From: Alphaproteobacteria bacterium
Lineage (GTDB): Bacteria; Pseudomonadota; Alphaproteobacteria; DSM-16000; Inquilinaceae
NCBI GenBank assembly: GCA_028284045.1
Contig: JANQSN010000059.1
Span: 57,057 to 121,056 of the forward strand
Length of the DNA stretch: 64,000 bases
Reading direction: 5' to 3'
Shown: positions 1 to 9,208 of the stretch, one piece after another
Layout of the letters: every line of letters starts with the position of its first letter
Numbering within the stretch: the first letter of the stretch is position 1
Notes under the pieces: model-generated
What the model was told of the DNA's origin: nothing
What the model saw: only the letters and a program-made list of their open reading frames with translations
The model's database searches: none
Made by a program: the position numbers and the translations under genes

Positions 1-474
1 GGCGTCCGCCGGCAGCCGCGCCACGCTCAGCGGCACACCCCAATGGTTGTTGAGGTTGCCGGCGGAGGCATGGGTGCGGCCCTGCTGCGACAGGGCGATG
101 CGCAGCGCCTCCTTGGTGCCCGTCTTGCCGACGGAGCCGGTGACCGCCACGACCTGCGCGCGACAGCGCAGCCGCCCGTAGCGGGCCAAGCCGATCAACC
201 CTTCGAAGGTATCCTCGACCACCGCCAGGGGGGCATCGCCCGGCACGCCGGCCGGGGGCCGATGCACCATGGCGGCGACGGCGCCGGCCTCCAGCGCCTG
301 GGCGACGAAGTCGTGGCCGTCGAAATTCGGTCCCTGCAGCGCGATGAACAGATCGCCGGGCGAGACCGTGCGGCTGTCGATCGACACGCCGGTCGCGGCC
401 CAGCGGCCGACCACCTGGGCATCGGTGGCGGCAGCGACCTCCCCGGCCGTCCACAGGGGCGACAAGGCCGTCAT
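1..474 (-). CDS. murF: UDP-N-acetylmuramoyl-tripeptide--D-alanyl-D-alanine ligase, N-terminal part (cut by window edge)
   Basis: MurF adds D-Ala-D-Ala to UDP-MurNAc-tripeptide in the cytoplasm, the last soluble step before MraY. Only the first 158 or so codons are inside the window; the reading frame runs off base 1. It begins MTALSPLWTAGEV and contains the Mur-ligase P-loop TGSVGKTGTKE, the version typical of MurF, followed by GNLNNHWGVPLS, a strongly conserved MurF segment. The ATG at 474 overlaps the murE stop (ATGA at 471-474), so it is the sixth gene of a tightly coupled dcw operon. The rest of the gene, and presumably mraY and murD, lie to the left of the window. Confidence 0.95.
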   Translation of the reverse strand, partial: MTALSPLWTAGEVAAATDAQVVGRWAATGVSIDSRTVSPGDLFIALQGPNFDGHDFVAQALEAGAVAAMVHRPPAGVPGDAPLAVVEDTFEGLIGLARYGRLRCRAQVVAVTGSVGKTGTKEALRIALSQQGRTHASAGNLNNHWGVPLSVARLPADA

Positions 475-1946
475 GCCGCAGCCCCCGTCGTCGGGGCCAG
501 GTCGGCCAGCGCGCGCCGCGTCACGGCGGCATCGTCGAACGGGCGTATTTCGGTGCCGATGGTCTGGCCGGTCTCGTGGCCCTTGCCGGCGATCACCAGG
601 GCGTCGCCATCGGCCAGCCCGTCCAGACCGGCGCGGATCGCCGCTTCCCGGTCGCCGATCTCCGCCGCCCCCGGGCAGGCGGCCAGGACGGCCCGGCGGA
701 TCGCCGCCGGGTCCTCGGTGCGCGGATTGTCGTCGGTGACGATGGCGCGGTCGGCCAGGCGGTGGACCACCGCGCCCATCTCCGGGCGCTTGCCGGGGTC
801 GCGGTCGCCGCCGCAGCCGAAGACGGCGACCAGCCGGCCGGCGACATGCGGACGCAGCGCCGTCAGGACGGCGGACAGGGCATCGGGCGTGTGAGCGTAG
901 TCGACGAAGACCGGCGCGCCCGACGGGTGCAGGCCGACCCGCTCCAGCCGGCCGCGCACGGGGTTCAGCTCCTCCAGCGCCGCCACCGCGGCCTCCGGCG
1001 CCGCACCGCCGGCGACCGCCAGGCCGAGCGCGACCAGCGCGTTGTCGACCTGGAAGCCCCCGACCAGCGGCAGCCGGGCGCGATGCCGGCGCCCGGCGAG
1101 GGTCAGCGACAGCACCTGGCCCGCCGGCTCCGTCGCCAGGTCGTCCAGCCGCACCGCGTCGCCCCGGCGGCCGGTGGTCAGCACGCGTCGGCGCGCGGCC
1201 GTCAGATGATCGGCCAGGCGCCGCCCTTCCTCGGTATCGACATGGATGACGGCGGCGCCATCGGGCAACAGCAGTGCCTCGAACAGCCGCCATTTGGCCT
1301 GACGGTAGGCCGCCATGCTGCCGTGATAGTCGAGATGGTCGCGGGTCAGATTGGTGAAGCCGGCCAGCCGCATCGCCACCCCGTCGAGGCGGAACTGGTC
1401 GAGCCCATGGGACGACGCCTCCATGGCGAGATGCGTCACCCCGCCTTCCGCCAGTTCCGCCAGGGCGGCGTGCAGCGCTGCGGGATCGGGCGTGGTCAGG
1501 GTGCCCGGCAGCTCGCCGGTCGGCGCGGTCAGGCCCAGCGTGCCCACGGCCCCGGCGCGATGGCCCAGGCAGGTCCAGATCTGGCGCAGGAAATGGACGG
1601 TCGAGGTCTTGCCGTTGGTCCCCGTGACCCCGGCGATGACGCTCGGCTGGCGGTGGTAGAGCGCGGCCGCCATGCGCGCGAAGCGGCGGCGCGGCTCGGG
1701 ATCGGTGATCAGCCGCACCGTCTCCGCCCCCACCGGCAGCTCCGTGCCCTCCGGCGCCAGCACGGCGACGGCGCCGGCGCGCACCGCATCGGCGATGAAG
1801 CGGCGCCCGTCGGTGCGGCTGCCCGGCAGGGCGGCGAACAGCATGCCGGGCCGCACCTGCCGGCTGTCGGCCGTCAGCCCGGCGACCGCCAGGCCGGCGA
1901 GGTCCCGGTCGGCCGGGGTGAACAGCCCCTCGCGGTCGGCAATCAT
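471..1946 (-). CDS. murE: UDP-N-acetylmuramoyl-L-alanyl-D-glutamate--2,6-diaminopimelate ligase
   Basis: MurE adds the third residue of the peptidoglycan stem peptide. The 491-residue protein has the N-terminal substrate-binding domain, the P-loop TGTNGKTST (about residues 108-116), the NLTRDHLDYHG segment near 199, and a lysine in QAKWRLF (about 218) that is carbamylated in the family. DDNPRTEDP (about 405-413) contains DNPR, the signature of enzymes using meso-diaminopimelate rather than lysine. The frame is open eight codons further upstream, but the ATG at 1946 overlaps the ftsI stop as ATGA, the spacing used at every other junction in this cluster, so I prefer it. Confidence 0.96.
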   Translation of the reverse strand: MIADREGLFTPADRDLAGLAVAGLTADSRQVRPGMLFAALPGSRTDGRRFIADAVRAGAVAVLAPEGTELPVGAETVRLITDPEPRRRFARMAAALYHRQPSVIAGVTGTNGKTSTVHFLRQIWTCLGHRAGAVGTLGLTAPTGELPGTLTTPDPAALHAALAELAEGGVTHLAMEASSHGLDQFRLDGVAMRLAGFTNLTRDHLDYHGSMAAYRQAKWRLFEALLLPDGAAVIHVDTEEGRRLADHLTAARRRVLTTGRRGDAVRLDDLATEPAGQVLSLTLAGRRHRARLPLVGGFQVDNALVALGLAVAGGAAPEAAVAALEELNPVRGRLERVGLHPSGAPVFVDYAHTPDALSAVLTALRPHVAGRLVAVFGCGGDRDPGKRPEMGAVVHRLADRAIVTDDNPRTEDPAAIRRAVLAACPGAAEIGDREAAIRAGLDGLADGDALVIAGKGHETGQTIGTEIRPFDDAAVTRRALADLAPTTGAAA

Positions 1947-3700
1947 CGAGGGTCCTCGCGGTTCGGCCAAGCGGACGGGTCCGACGCCTCAAGGCTGGCG
2001 TCGCGGATCTCGGGCATCGCCGGGGGCACCGGTGCCAGGCCCGTCATCGGGCCCAGGCGCTCGATCACCCGGCGCACCACCGGGGCGGCCACGCGCCCGC
2101 CGGTCGGACGGCCCTGGCTGCGCGGCAGGTTGGGCTCATCCAACATCACGAGGACGACGAATTCGGGGTCGTCCATGGGAAAGGCGGCGACGAAAGATGA
2201 CAGCAATGCGTTGCCGTCGTAGCCGCGCCCGGCCGTCTTCTCCGCCGTGCCGGTCTTGCCGCCGACCAGATAGCCTTCCGCATCGGCGTTCCGGCCGGTG
2301 CCGTCCATCACCACCTGGCGCATCAGCCAGCGCATCTGCCGGCTGGTCTCCGACGACACGACGCGCTCCGTCGCGATCGGCTCGGCCGGGTCGCGGCGCA
2401 GCAAGGTCGGCGGCCGGTAGAGCCCGTCGCCGACCACCGCGGCGGTGGCCGCGGCGAGCTGCATCGGCGACACGGCGATGCCGTGGCCGAAGGCGATGGT
2501 CATCACATTGATGTCGCGCCACGGGTCGGGGACCAGCGGGGCCGCGGTCTCCGTCAGGGGGATCGGAGCGGGGCGGGTCAGGCCGAGCGCGTCGAGCAGT
2601 GCCCGCTGACGCTCGCGCCCGGCCGCGATCGCCATGCGGGCGGAGCCGATATTGGAGGAATGGCGGAAGATTTCCGCCACCGTCAGCCAGCGGTACTCGC
2701 CGTGATAGTCGCTGATGGTGTGGCCGTCGACGCGGATCGGATGGGTCGCGTCGAACTGGTCGTCGAGATCGGCGATGCCGGTTTCCAGCACCAAGGCGGT
2801 GTTAAAGATCTTGAAGGTCGAGCCCATCTCGTAGACGCCCTGGACCGCCGGGTTGAACGGCGCCTCGGTGTCGTCGGGCCCGCGGTCGGCGGGGTCGAAA
2901 TCGGGCAGCGTCACCATGGCGAGGACCTCGCCGCTGGCGATGTGGAGGACCAGGCCGATGGCACCGGCGGCGTTGAACTCGCCGACGGCGGTGACCAGCT
3001 CCTGGCGCAGCATCGCCTGCACCGCCAGGTCGATCGACAGCGCCAGCGTCTCCCCGCCGTCCAGCGTTTGGTGGAACGCCCGCTCGATCCCGGCCAAACC
3101 GACCTCGTCGGTGTCGGTGAAGCCGACCAAGGGCGCGGTCAGCCGGCCGGTCGGGTAGAAGCGGCGGTTCTCCATGCGGAAGCCGAAGCCCGGCACGCCC
3201 AGCGCGTTGATCGCGTAGTGCTGGGCCGGCGTCAGGCCGCGCCGCAGCCAGATGAAGCGGCGGTCGCTGTCCAGGCTCTGGGCCGTCGCCGCGACGTCGA
3301 GGTCGTCGAGCACGCCGGCCAGCCGCGCCGCCGCGTCCGCCGGATCGTCGATGAGCTGACCGTCGCCGTAGAGCGAGGCGGTGGGCAGCGAGGCGGCGAG
3401 CAGCGTGCCGTCGCGGTCGGTGATGTCGCCGCGCGAGCCGCTCTCCGGTGCGGCGGGGGCGGGCGCCGGCAGGCGCGCCGCCGCCGCGGTCCAGCCGTCC
3501 AGCGACACCGTCACCAGGCGCACGGCGATGACGGCGAAGGCCAGCGCGAAGACGATGGCGACGACGCCCAGCCGCCCCCGGCAGACGGACGGCGCCGGCC
3601 GGACCGTCGCCCTGGCAGCGGATGGCCGCCAGCCGGCCGCGTCATACGCCGCGGCAGGGGCCTCGGGCGCCGCGGCGGCGGCCTCGCCGGACATCGTCAC
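1943..3700 (-). CDS. ftsI: Peptidoglycan D,D-transpeptidase FtsI (penicillin-binding protein 3)
   Basis: Division-specific class B penicillin-binding protein that cross-links septal peptidoglycan. The 585 residues show a cytoplasmic Ala-rich tail, one membrane anchor at about 44-66, the non-catalytic dimerisation module, and a transpeptidase domain with the three active-site motifs in order: STFK (serine at about 294), SSN (348-350) and KTG (482-484). The N-terminal tail of about 43 residues before the anchor is fairly long and rich in Ala and Pro. GTG at 3700 overlaps the ftsL stop (GTGA); an ATG two codons later (3694) is the alternative start. Its partner ftsL lies immediately upstream in the operon. 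Confidence 0.95.
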   Translation of the reverse strand: MTMSGEAAAAAPEAPAAAYDAAGWRPSAARATVRPAPSVCRGRLGVVAIVFALAFAVIAVRLVTVSLDGWTAAAARLPAPAPAAPESGSRGDITDRDGTLLAASLPTASLYGDGQLIDDPADAAARLAGVLDDLDVAATAQSLDSDRRFIWLRRGLTPAQHYAINALGVPGFGFRMENRRFYPTGRLTAPLVGFTDTDEVGLAGIERAFHQTLDGGETLALSIDLAVQAMLRQELVTAVGEFNAAGAIGLVLHIASGEVLAMVTLPDFDPADRGPDDTEAPFNPAVQGVYEMGSTFKIFNTALVLETGIADLDDQFDATHPIRVDGHTISDYHGEYRWLTVAEIFRHSSNIGSARMAIAAGRERQRALLDALGLTRPAPIPLTETAAPLVPDPWRDINVMTIAFGHGIAVSPMQLAAATAAVVGDGLYRPPTLLRRDPAEPIATERVVSSETSRQMRWLMRQVVMDGTGRNADAEGYLVGGKTGTAEKTAGRGYDGNALLSSFVAAFPMDDPEFVVLVMLDEPNLPRSQGRPTGGRVAAPVVRRVIERLGPMTGLAPVPPAMPEIRDASLEASDPSAWPNREDPR

Positions 3701-4275
3701 CGGTCGCCAGGCCCGGCCGCGGCGTCACGGAAACGGAACCCGGCCTCGATGACCGCGGTGTCCGCCAGCGACGGCAGCAGAGAGGGTAGGACGGCGCCGC
3801 CGCCGGCCACCAATCGTGGGGCGGGGGGTGGTGGCGGCGACGCCGTCTCGCCGGCCGGCGCGGGGGGCGTACCCGGCGGGCGATCGGAAAGGCTGTTGGG
3901 ATGGGCGCGCGGCAGCGGCACCTGGTTAAGGCCCGGCACGCCAGCCACCGCGACGATCCGGGTCTCCCACCGGCCGGGGGTCGATTCCGCGACCGGCAGG
4001 GGCAGCGGGACGGCGGCTGCAGAGGCGACGAGCTGCGGCCCGCCGACGGGCGCCAGGTCGGTCAGCCGGGCGGCCAGCGGCGCCAAGCGCGACGGCTGGT
4101 TCAGATAGGCCCACTCCGCGCTGAGGACGCGGATCGTCCGCTCCTCGCTGGTGATCGCCCGGTCGAGCGCGCGCTTTTCCGCCTCCAGCCGGCCGACCTG
4201 GTAGCTGACGTTGAACAGTGCCCCGCCGGCGATGGCGATCAGCACCAGCCAGATGCTGGTGGACAGGCGGATCAT
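3697..4275 (-). CDS. ftsL: Cell division protein FtsL with long Pro/Ala-rich tail
   Basis: FtsL is a small bitopic protein of the FtsQLB divisome complex. The start at 4275 (MIRLSTSIWLVLIAIAG) overlaps the rsmH stop as ATGA. A membrane helix at about 8-24 is followed by a heptad-like coiled coil (YQVGRLEAEKRALDRAI and on) and then AEWAYLNQPSRLAPLAAR, the conserved segment of alphaproteobacterial FtsL. The protein is 192 residues. The last 100 or so are low-complexity Pro, Ala and Gly and look disordered, longer than most relatives. Identification rests on position between rsmH and ftsI plus the conserved motif; the tail shows no recognisable domain. Confidence 0.88.
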   Translation of the reverse strand: MIRLSTSIWLVLIAIAGGALFNVSYQVGRLEAEKRALDRAITSEERTIRVLSAEWAYLNQPSRLAPLAARLTDLAPVGGPQLVASAAAVPLPLPVAESTPGRWETRIVAVAGVPGLNQVPLPRAHPNSLSDRPPGTPPAPAGETASPPPPPAPRLVAGGGAVLPSLLPSLADTAVIEAGFRFRDAAAGPGDR

Positions 4276-5255
4276 GCCGCGCGCTCCCATCCATCCTCGG
4301 GCGGTGCTTCGGTGCGCTCCGCAACCCGCAGCCGGGCGGACCGCGCCCGCGGATTGGCCGCGCATTCCGCCGCGTCCGGGGTGATCGGGCGGCGCGTGAT
4401 CAGGCGGAAAGACGGTTCGGGCGCAGCACCCGGGGCGGCCGGCGCATGGCGCGACGGCCCGGGCGCGCGGCCGGCGCGTACGGCCAGGAACTGCTTAACC
4501 CGCCGATCCTCCAGCGACTGGAAGGCGATGACGGCGAGCCGGCCGCCGGGGCGCAACACCCGCTCCGCCGCCGCCAGCCCGCGGTCGATCTCGCCCAGCT
4601 CGTCATTGACGGCGATGCGCAGACCCTGGAAGGCGCGGGTCGCCGGATCGAGGCCGTCGCGCGCCGCCGGCACCACCCGGCGGACCAGGGACGCCAGATC
4701 GGCGGTCGTGGTGAGCGGCCGTTCCGCGCGCCGCTCGACGACGACGCGGGCGAGCCGGCGGGCATGGCGCTCCTCGCCATAGTCGGCGAAGATCTGCGCC
4801 AGCGCCTCGACCGGCAGGCCGTTGACCAGATCGGCGGCCGTCGGCCCATCGGCGCCCATGCGCATGTCGAGCGGCCCGTCGGCGCGGAAGGAGAACCCGC
4901 GCTCCGGCCGGTCGAGCTGGGGGGAGGAGACGCCGAGGTCGAAGGCCACGCCGTCGACGGGCCCGAGCCCGGCCTCCGCCACCCGCTCCGCCAACCGGCC
5001 GAAGCGGTCGCAGACCAGGTGGAGGCGGCCGTCCGCGGCCTCGCCCAGCGCGCGGCCCGCGGCGATGGCGTCAGGATCGCGGTCCAGCGCCAGCACCTGG
5101 CAGCGCGCCGCTGAGAGCAACGCGCGGGTGTGGCCGCCGCGGCCGAAGGTGGCGTCGACGAAGACCTTGCCGTCGGCGGGGTCGAGTGCCGACACCAGCG
5201 CCGCCGCCAGGACGGGCACATGGCTGTCGGCCGCGGGGATGGGGGGATCGATCAT
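4272..5255 (-). CDS. rsmH: 16S rRNA (cytosine-1402-N4)-methyltransferase RsmH (MraW)
   Basis: Methylates N4 of C1402 in the decoding centre of 16S rRNA using S-adenosylmethionine. The 327-residue protein starts with HVPVLAAALVSAL, then the SAM-binding segment FVDATFGRGGHTRALL, and carries FDLGVSSPQLD and RGFSFRADGPLDMRM, diagnostic of this family. The C-terminal part ends in a variable basic tail. It starts at the ATG overlapping the mraZ stop (5252-5255) and overlaps ftsL by 4 bases, so it is translated as part of the dcw operon. Length is normal for the family. Confidence 0.96.
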   Translation of the reverse strand: MIDPPIPAADSHVPVLAAALVSALDPADGKVFVDATFGRGGHTRALLSAARCQVLALDRDPDAIAAGRALGEAADGRLHLVCDRFGRLAERVAEAGLGPVDGVAFDLGVSSPQLDRPERGFSFRADGPLDMRMGADGPTAADLVNGLPVEALAQIFADYGEERHARRLARVVVERRAERPLTTTADLASLVRRVVPAARDGLDPATRAFQGLRIAVNDELGEIDRGLAAAERVLRPGGRLAVIAFQSLEDRRVKQFLAVRAGRAPGPSRHAPAAPGAAPEPSFRLITRRPITPDAAECAANPRARSARLRVAERTEAPPEDGWERAA

Positions 5256-5719
5256 CCGGCCGCACCCGATCCGCCGCCCCCGGCGTCTCCGCCGTCGCGC
5301 GCCGCCTTCAGGCTGTCGTGGTATTCGGCGAGCCGATCGGGGTTCCAGATCTTGAAGCGCTCGCCATAGCCGACGAACTGCACCTGGCCCTGCAGGCCCA
5401 GCGCCTCGGCATGCTGGCGGGGCAGGACGATGCGCCCCTCATTGTCGCAGTCGATCTCGCTGCTGGTGCCGTACCATTGGTATTGGCGCAGCTCCCGGTC
5501 GGCGTCGTCGAGGGCCTTCTCCTCGATCAGATCGTCGACCTTGTCCCACAGTCCGACGGTGAAGCATTCCAGCGCCGGGCGTTCCGGATCGGGCCGATAG
5601 AAGAAGCGGCGGCCGTTTTCGGAGTCGCGCTCGATCATCGAGCGGAAGGGGGCGGGCACGCTGACGCGGCCCTTGCCGTCCACCTTGTTGAGATGTGTAC
5701 CGATGAACCGGACCTTCAT
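5252..5719 (-). CDS. mraZ: Transcriptional regulator MraZ
   Basis: MraZ is a DNA-binding protein of the AbrB/SpoVT fold that represses its own dcw operon. The 155-residue protein has two copies of the fold: FIGTHLNKVDGKGRVSVPAPFR at the N terminus and EIDCDNEGRIVLPRQHA in the second half, each with the G-R-[VI] core. A Gly-rich tail follows. It is first in the operon and overlaps rsmH by ATGA. The spacer upstream has three TGGGN boxes at exact 10-bp intervals (5889-5913), matching the operator described for MraZ in E. coli, so autoregulation is likely. Confidence 0.95.
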   Translation of the reverse strand: MKVRFIGTHLNKVDGKGRVSVPAPFRSMIERDSENGRRFFYRPDPERPALECFTVGLWDKVDDLIEEKALDDADRELRQYQWYGTSSEIDCDNEGRIVLPRQHAEALGLQGQVQFVGYGERFKIWNPDRLAEYHDSLKAARDGGDAGGGGSGAAG

Positions 5720-5858
5720 CTCGGTGGGGTGCGCCCCTCATCGCGATTGGCGGTGTTGCGGGCGGCCTGCCGGTCGGTCTTCCCGGGTAAAGGCGGCGTC
5801 GGCCGAGCGAGTCAAACCAGACCGGCTTGGTCGCCCCGCCGATGGCTGAGCCATGGGC

Positions 5859-5913
5859 TGGGTGAGACCGGGCACCGGCCCCATTGATTGGGTATGATTG
5901 GGATAGCATGGGC
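5859..5913 (-). promoter_or_regulatory. Candidate MraZ operator: 10-bp-phased TGGGN boxes
   Basis: On the plus strand TGGGT (5889), TGGGA (5899) and TGGGC (5909) are separated by exactly 5 bases each. Further boxes in the same phase are TGGGT at 5859 and CGGGC at 5869, with one skipped register at 5879. E. coli MraZ binds three TGGGN repeats with 5-base spacers upstream of its own gene. The boxes read on the strand opposite to mraZ and straddle the predicted -10. The repeat is seen directly; binding is inferred. Confidence 0.75.
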
Positions 5914-5929
5914 CAGAAGGCCCGGTCAA
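5901..5929 (-). promoter_or_regulatory. Predicted sigma-70 promoter of the dcw operon
   Basis: On the minus strand TTGACC (5929-5924) and CTATCC (5906-5901) are separated by 17 bases, a good -35/-10 pair for an alphaproteobacterium. Transcription would begin near 5894, giving a leader of about 175 nt before mraZ. The -10 lies inside the TGGGN box array, so MraZ binding there would block RNA polymerase. Confidence 0.6.
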
Positions 5930-6404
5930 CGCAATCCATTTGGGATTCTATGGTCTTGCAGGGGTTTTCCCTGACATCACCATCGCAAGACTGTTCTCGA
6001 CTGAGTTGTGGATATCTCTGTGAGTAATGGGGATTACCTTCCACAAGAAACCAGGATTGTTCTATATTTGTTCCAATTCGAGCCACAAAAGGGGCGAATC
6101 AGTCCGCGGTGATTCGCCTGCGGACCGGCATGGGATCATATGGGAACATGAACGGTCAGCGAACGATCTCGGAACGCTGATCTCGCTTGTGTGAGGCACG
6201 AGATATTTGAACTATGATCAGTAAACAGCACACATCTTGTGGTGAATTGCAAGTACTCGCACCCGGCTGAACACGCGGCCCAATCGCGCACGCCAGCGCA
6301 TTGATTTAAGGGCATTTCCCACTGGCGGCCTCGACGACCTTGCCGCGGCCCCGCGAGGGCGCGAGGGTGGCGCCCCGTCCCGACCGGCGCCTTGCGAGCG
6401 ACTC
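5930..6404. other. AT-rich intergenic region without a supportable gene
   Basis: This gene-free stretch lies between the dcw promoter and the DMT gene. By hand count 5941-6240 is 146/300 G+C, far below the surrounding coding sequence. It holds GANTC sites (GATTC near 5943, GAATC at 6096, GATTC at 6111), a TGTGGATAT at 6007-6015 that is one base off a DnaA box, and the overlapping hairpins at 6093-6125. No open frame in it has credible codon use or a recognisable product. It could hold the dcw upstream regulatory region or a small RNA; neither is proven. Confidence 0.5.
6093..6125. repeat. Two overlapping, mutually exclusive hairpins
   Basis: GGCGAATCA (6093-6101) pairs perfectly with TGATTCGCC (6110-6118) across an 8-base loop. 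GTCCGC (6102-6107), which lies in that loop, can instead pair with GCGGAC (6120-6125). The two stems exclude each other in one transcript, as in an attenuator. Both arms of the first stem contain a GANTC methylation motif. No T-run follows, so it is not a classical terminator. Confidence 0.5.
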
Positions 6405-7349
6405 ATGCCCCCTTCCCGCCATCTCAGCCTCGGCCTGGCGGCCGCGCTGGCGACCGTCGTGCTGTGGTCGGGCTTCATCCTGCTGTCGCGCTTCGGCGTC
6501 AGCCACGACCTGGCGCCGATCGATCTCGCCGCGCTGCGCTTCGCCGTCAGCGGGCTGGTGATGGCGCCGGTGCTGGCCCACGTCGGCCTGGGCGGCCTCG
6601 GGCTCGCCCGCGCGCTGTTCCTGGCGGCGACGGGGGGCTTGGGCTTCGCGCTGTTTGCCTATCACGGCTTCCTGTTCGCCCCGGCCGCCCATGGTGGCAT
6701 CCTGATGCCGGGATCGCTGCCGCTGTTCACGGCGCTCTTGGCAGTGCTGGTGCTGGGGGAGCGCCTGGCCCGCGCGAAAACCGTGGCGCTGGTGCTGATC
6801 CTCGCCGGCATCGCCGGGCTGGGCGGCGGCGCGTTGTTGGACGGGGGTGACGGCACCTGGCGCGGCCACGCGCTGTTCCTGACCGCCGCGGTCTCCTGGG
6901 CCTGCTTCACCATCGCCTTGCGCCGCTGGCAGGTGGCGCCGCTGCGCGCCGTCGCCCTGGTCGCCGTGCTGGCGGCGGCCCTCTATCTGCCGGTCTATGC
7001 GGTGCTGCTGGACGGCCGCTTAGGCGAGGTGGCGCCGCTGACGGCGGTCTACCAGGGCTTCTATCAGGGCATCTGCGCGGTGGTGCTGTCGCTATTCACC
7101 TTCACCACCGCGGTACGCCATCTCGGCCCCACGACGACGACAATGATCACCGCCTCGGTCCCCGCCGTCGTGACCATCGCGGCCGCCGCCCTGCTGGACG
7201 AGGCCCTGACCGTGCCCGTAGCCCTGGGCGTCGCCGCCGTGATCGCCGGCGGCGTGCTCAGCGCCGCCGCCGACCGGCGACATGCCCGGGTGGGGACGCC
7301 ACATCCGGGCGGCCCAACCGGGCGAGAGGCCCGGTCGGAACCGCCTTGA
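6405..7349 (+). CDS. EamA/DMT-superfamily transporter
   Basis: A 314-residue, very hydrophobic protein with about ten predicted membrane helices arranged as two EamA repeats. The N-terminal repeat starts [20 protein letters not shown] and the second around [20 protein letters not shown]. This is the drug/metabolite exporter superfamily, which usually exports amino acids or other small metabolites from the cytoplasm; the substrate cannot be read from the sequence. The polar C-terminal tail ([17 protein letters not shown]) is cytoplasmic or disordered. It ends 10 bases from the convergent ald gene. The ATG at 6405 is the first in frame before helix 1, with no strong ribosome-binding site. Confidence 0.85.
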   Translation: MPPSRHLSLGLAAALATVVLWSGFILLSRFGVSHDLAPIDLAALRFAVSGLVMAPVLAHVGLGGLGLARALFLAATGGLGFALFAYHGFLFAPAAHGGILMPGSLPLFTALLAVLVLGERLARAKTVALVLILAGIAGLGGGALLDGGDGTWRGHALFLTAAVSWACFTIALRRWQVAPLRAVALVAVLAAALYLPVYAVLLDGRLGEVAPLTAVYQGFYQGICAVVLSLFTFTTAVRHLGPTTTTMITASVPAVVTIAAAALLDEALTVPVALGVAAVIAGGVLSAAADRRHARVGTPHPGGPTGREARSEPP

Positions 7350-7359
7350 GAATGGAACC

Positions 7360-8478
<1,119 letters not shown>

Positions 8479-8560
8479 GGCGGGTTTCCTCCTGTTTCTC
8501 GACGCCGTCCGCGCCGCGCCGCGTGGCCCGGCGTCGCGAGCGTCGTTATTGAGACAGGAT

Positions 8561-8620
8561 ATGCGATCGGCTTGCGAATGTGCTTGCGATCTGACGCGCG
8601 ATGCCGCGTCTTGTCGCAAG
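8561..8620. promoter_or_regulatory. Candidate Lrp/AsnC operator between ald and its regulator
   Basis: ATGCGA (8561), TTGCGA (8572) and TTGCGA (8584) form direct repeats at 11- and 12-base steps, roughly one helical turn. CTTGTCGCAAG (8610-8620) adds an inverted copy (TCGCAA). Helically phased half-sites in a divergent spacer fit an octameric Lrp-family regulator. The repeats are seen; binding is inferred. Confidence 0.45.
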
Positions 8621-8644
8621 TTTCTGCCGTCAAGGGCGCACGCC

Positions 8645-9154
8645 ATGACAGATCCTGCACCGGTCTCGGCGCCCCCCGGGCCACCGGCCCTCGATCGCCT
8701 CGACCGGCGCATCATCGATGCGCTGCAGGCCAATGGCCGGATCACCAATGCGGAGCTGGCCCAGGCGGTCGGCCTGTCGCCGTCGGCGTCTCTACGCCGG
8801 GTGCGCGAGCTGGAGGCGGCCGGGGTCATCGCCGGCTATGTCGCACTGGTCGACCGGCGCGCCGCCGGCAAGCAAACCGACGTGTTCGTGGAGATCACGC
8901 TGCAGGCGCAGTCGGAGGACCTGCTCAGCCGCTTCGAGGCGGCGGTGTCGGCGATCGCGGATGTGCGCGAGTGCCATCTGATGTCCGGCGACGCCGACTA
9001 TCTGCTGCGCGTCGCCACCGGCGGGGCGGAGGATTTCGAGCGGATCCACCGGGAGCAGCTCAGCCGCCTGCCCGGCGTCGCCCGCATGCGCTCCAGCTTC
9101 GCGCTGCGCACCGTGTGCTGGCGCCCCGGCTATCCGTTCGCCGCCGACGGCTGA
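8645..9154 (+). CDS. Lrp/AsnC family transcriptional regulator
   Basis: Feast/famine regulator of 169 residues. The N-terminal winged helix-turn-helix reads LDRLDRRIIDALQANGRITNAEL, then AVGLSPSASLRRVRELEAAG, the Lrp recognition helix region. The C-terminal RAM ligand-binding domain includes VRECHLMSGDADYLLRV, the classic Lrp G-D-[AY]-D-Y segment. Such proteins assemble into octamers that wrap DNA and respond to amino acids. It is divergent from ald (166-base spacer), so activation of alanine dehydrogenase by alanine is the likely role. The ATG at 8645 matches the family start; the longer open frame upstream is the antisense of ald. Confidence 0.92.
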   Translation: MTDPAPVSAPPGPPALDRLDRRIIDALQANGRITNAELAQAVGLSPSASLRRVRELEAAGVIAGYVALVDRRAAGKQTDVFVEITLQAQSEDLLSRFEAAVSAIADVRECHLMSGDADYLLRVATGGAEDFERIHREQLSRLPGVARMRSSFALRTVCWRPGYPFAADG

Positions 9155-9208
9155 CGTCTTGGGCCCTGAGAGGCTTGCCGAAATTCCATAAACGGAATAT
9201 CTCCTGCC

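Noticed and set aside
576..2222. Long open frame on the plus strand over murE (548 codons)
   Set aside because: It is antisense to murE, whose protein matches family motifs throughout. G+C-rich genes leave long open antisense frames; the translated product is rich in Arg, Gly and Gln without any domain.
6001..6020. Near DnaA box as evidence for an origin of replication
   Set aside because: Only one close match (TGTGGATAT) is present, no cluster, and no dnaA, hemE or parAB neighbours. An AT-rich spacer alone is not an origin.
5439..6086. 215-codon frame in the mraZ upstream spacer
   Set aside because: Most of it overlaps mraZ out of frame and the remainder lies in AT-rich spacer; no domain, no conserved start.
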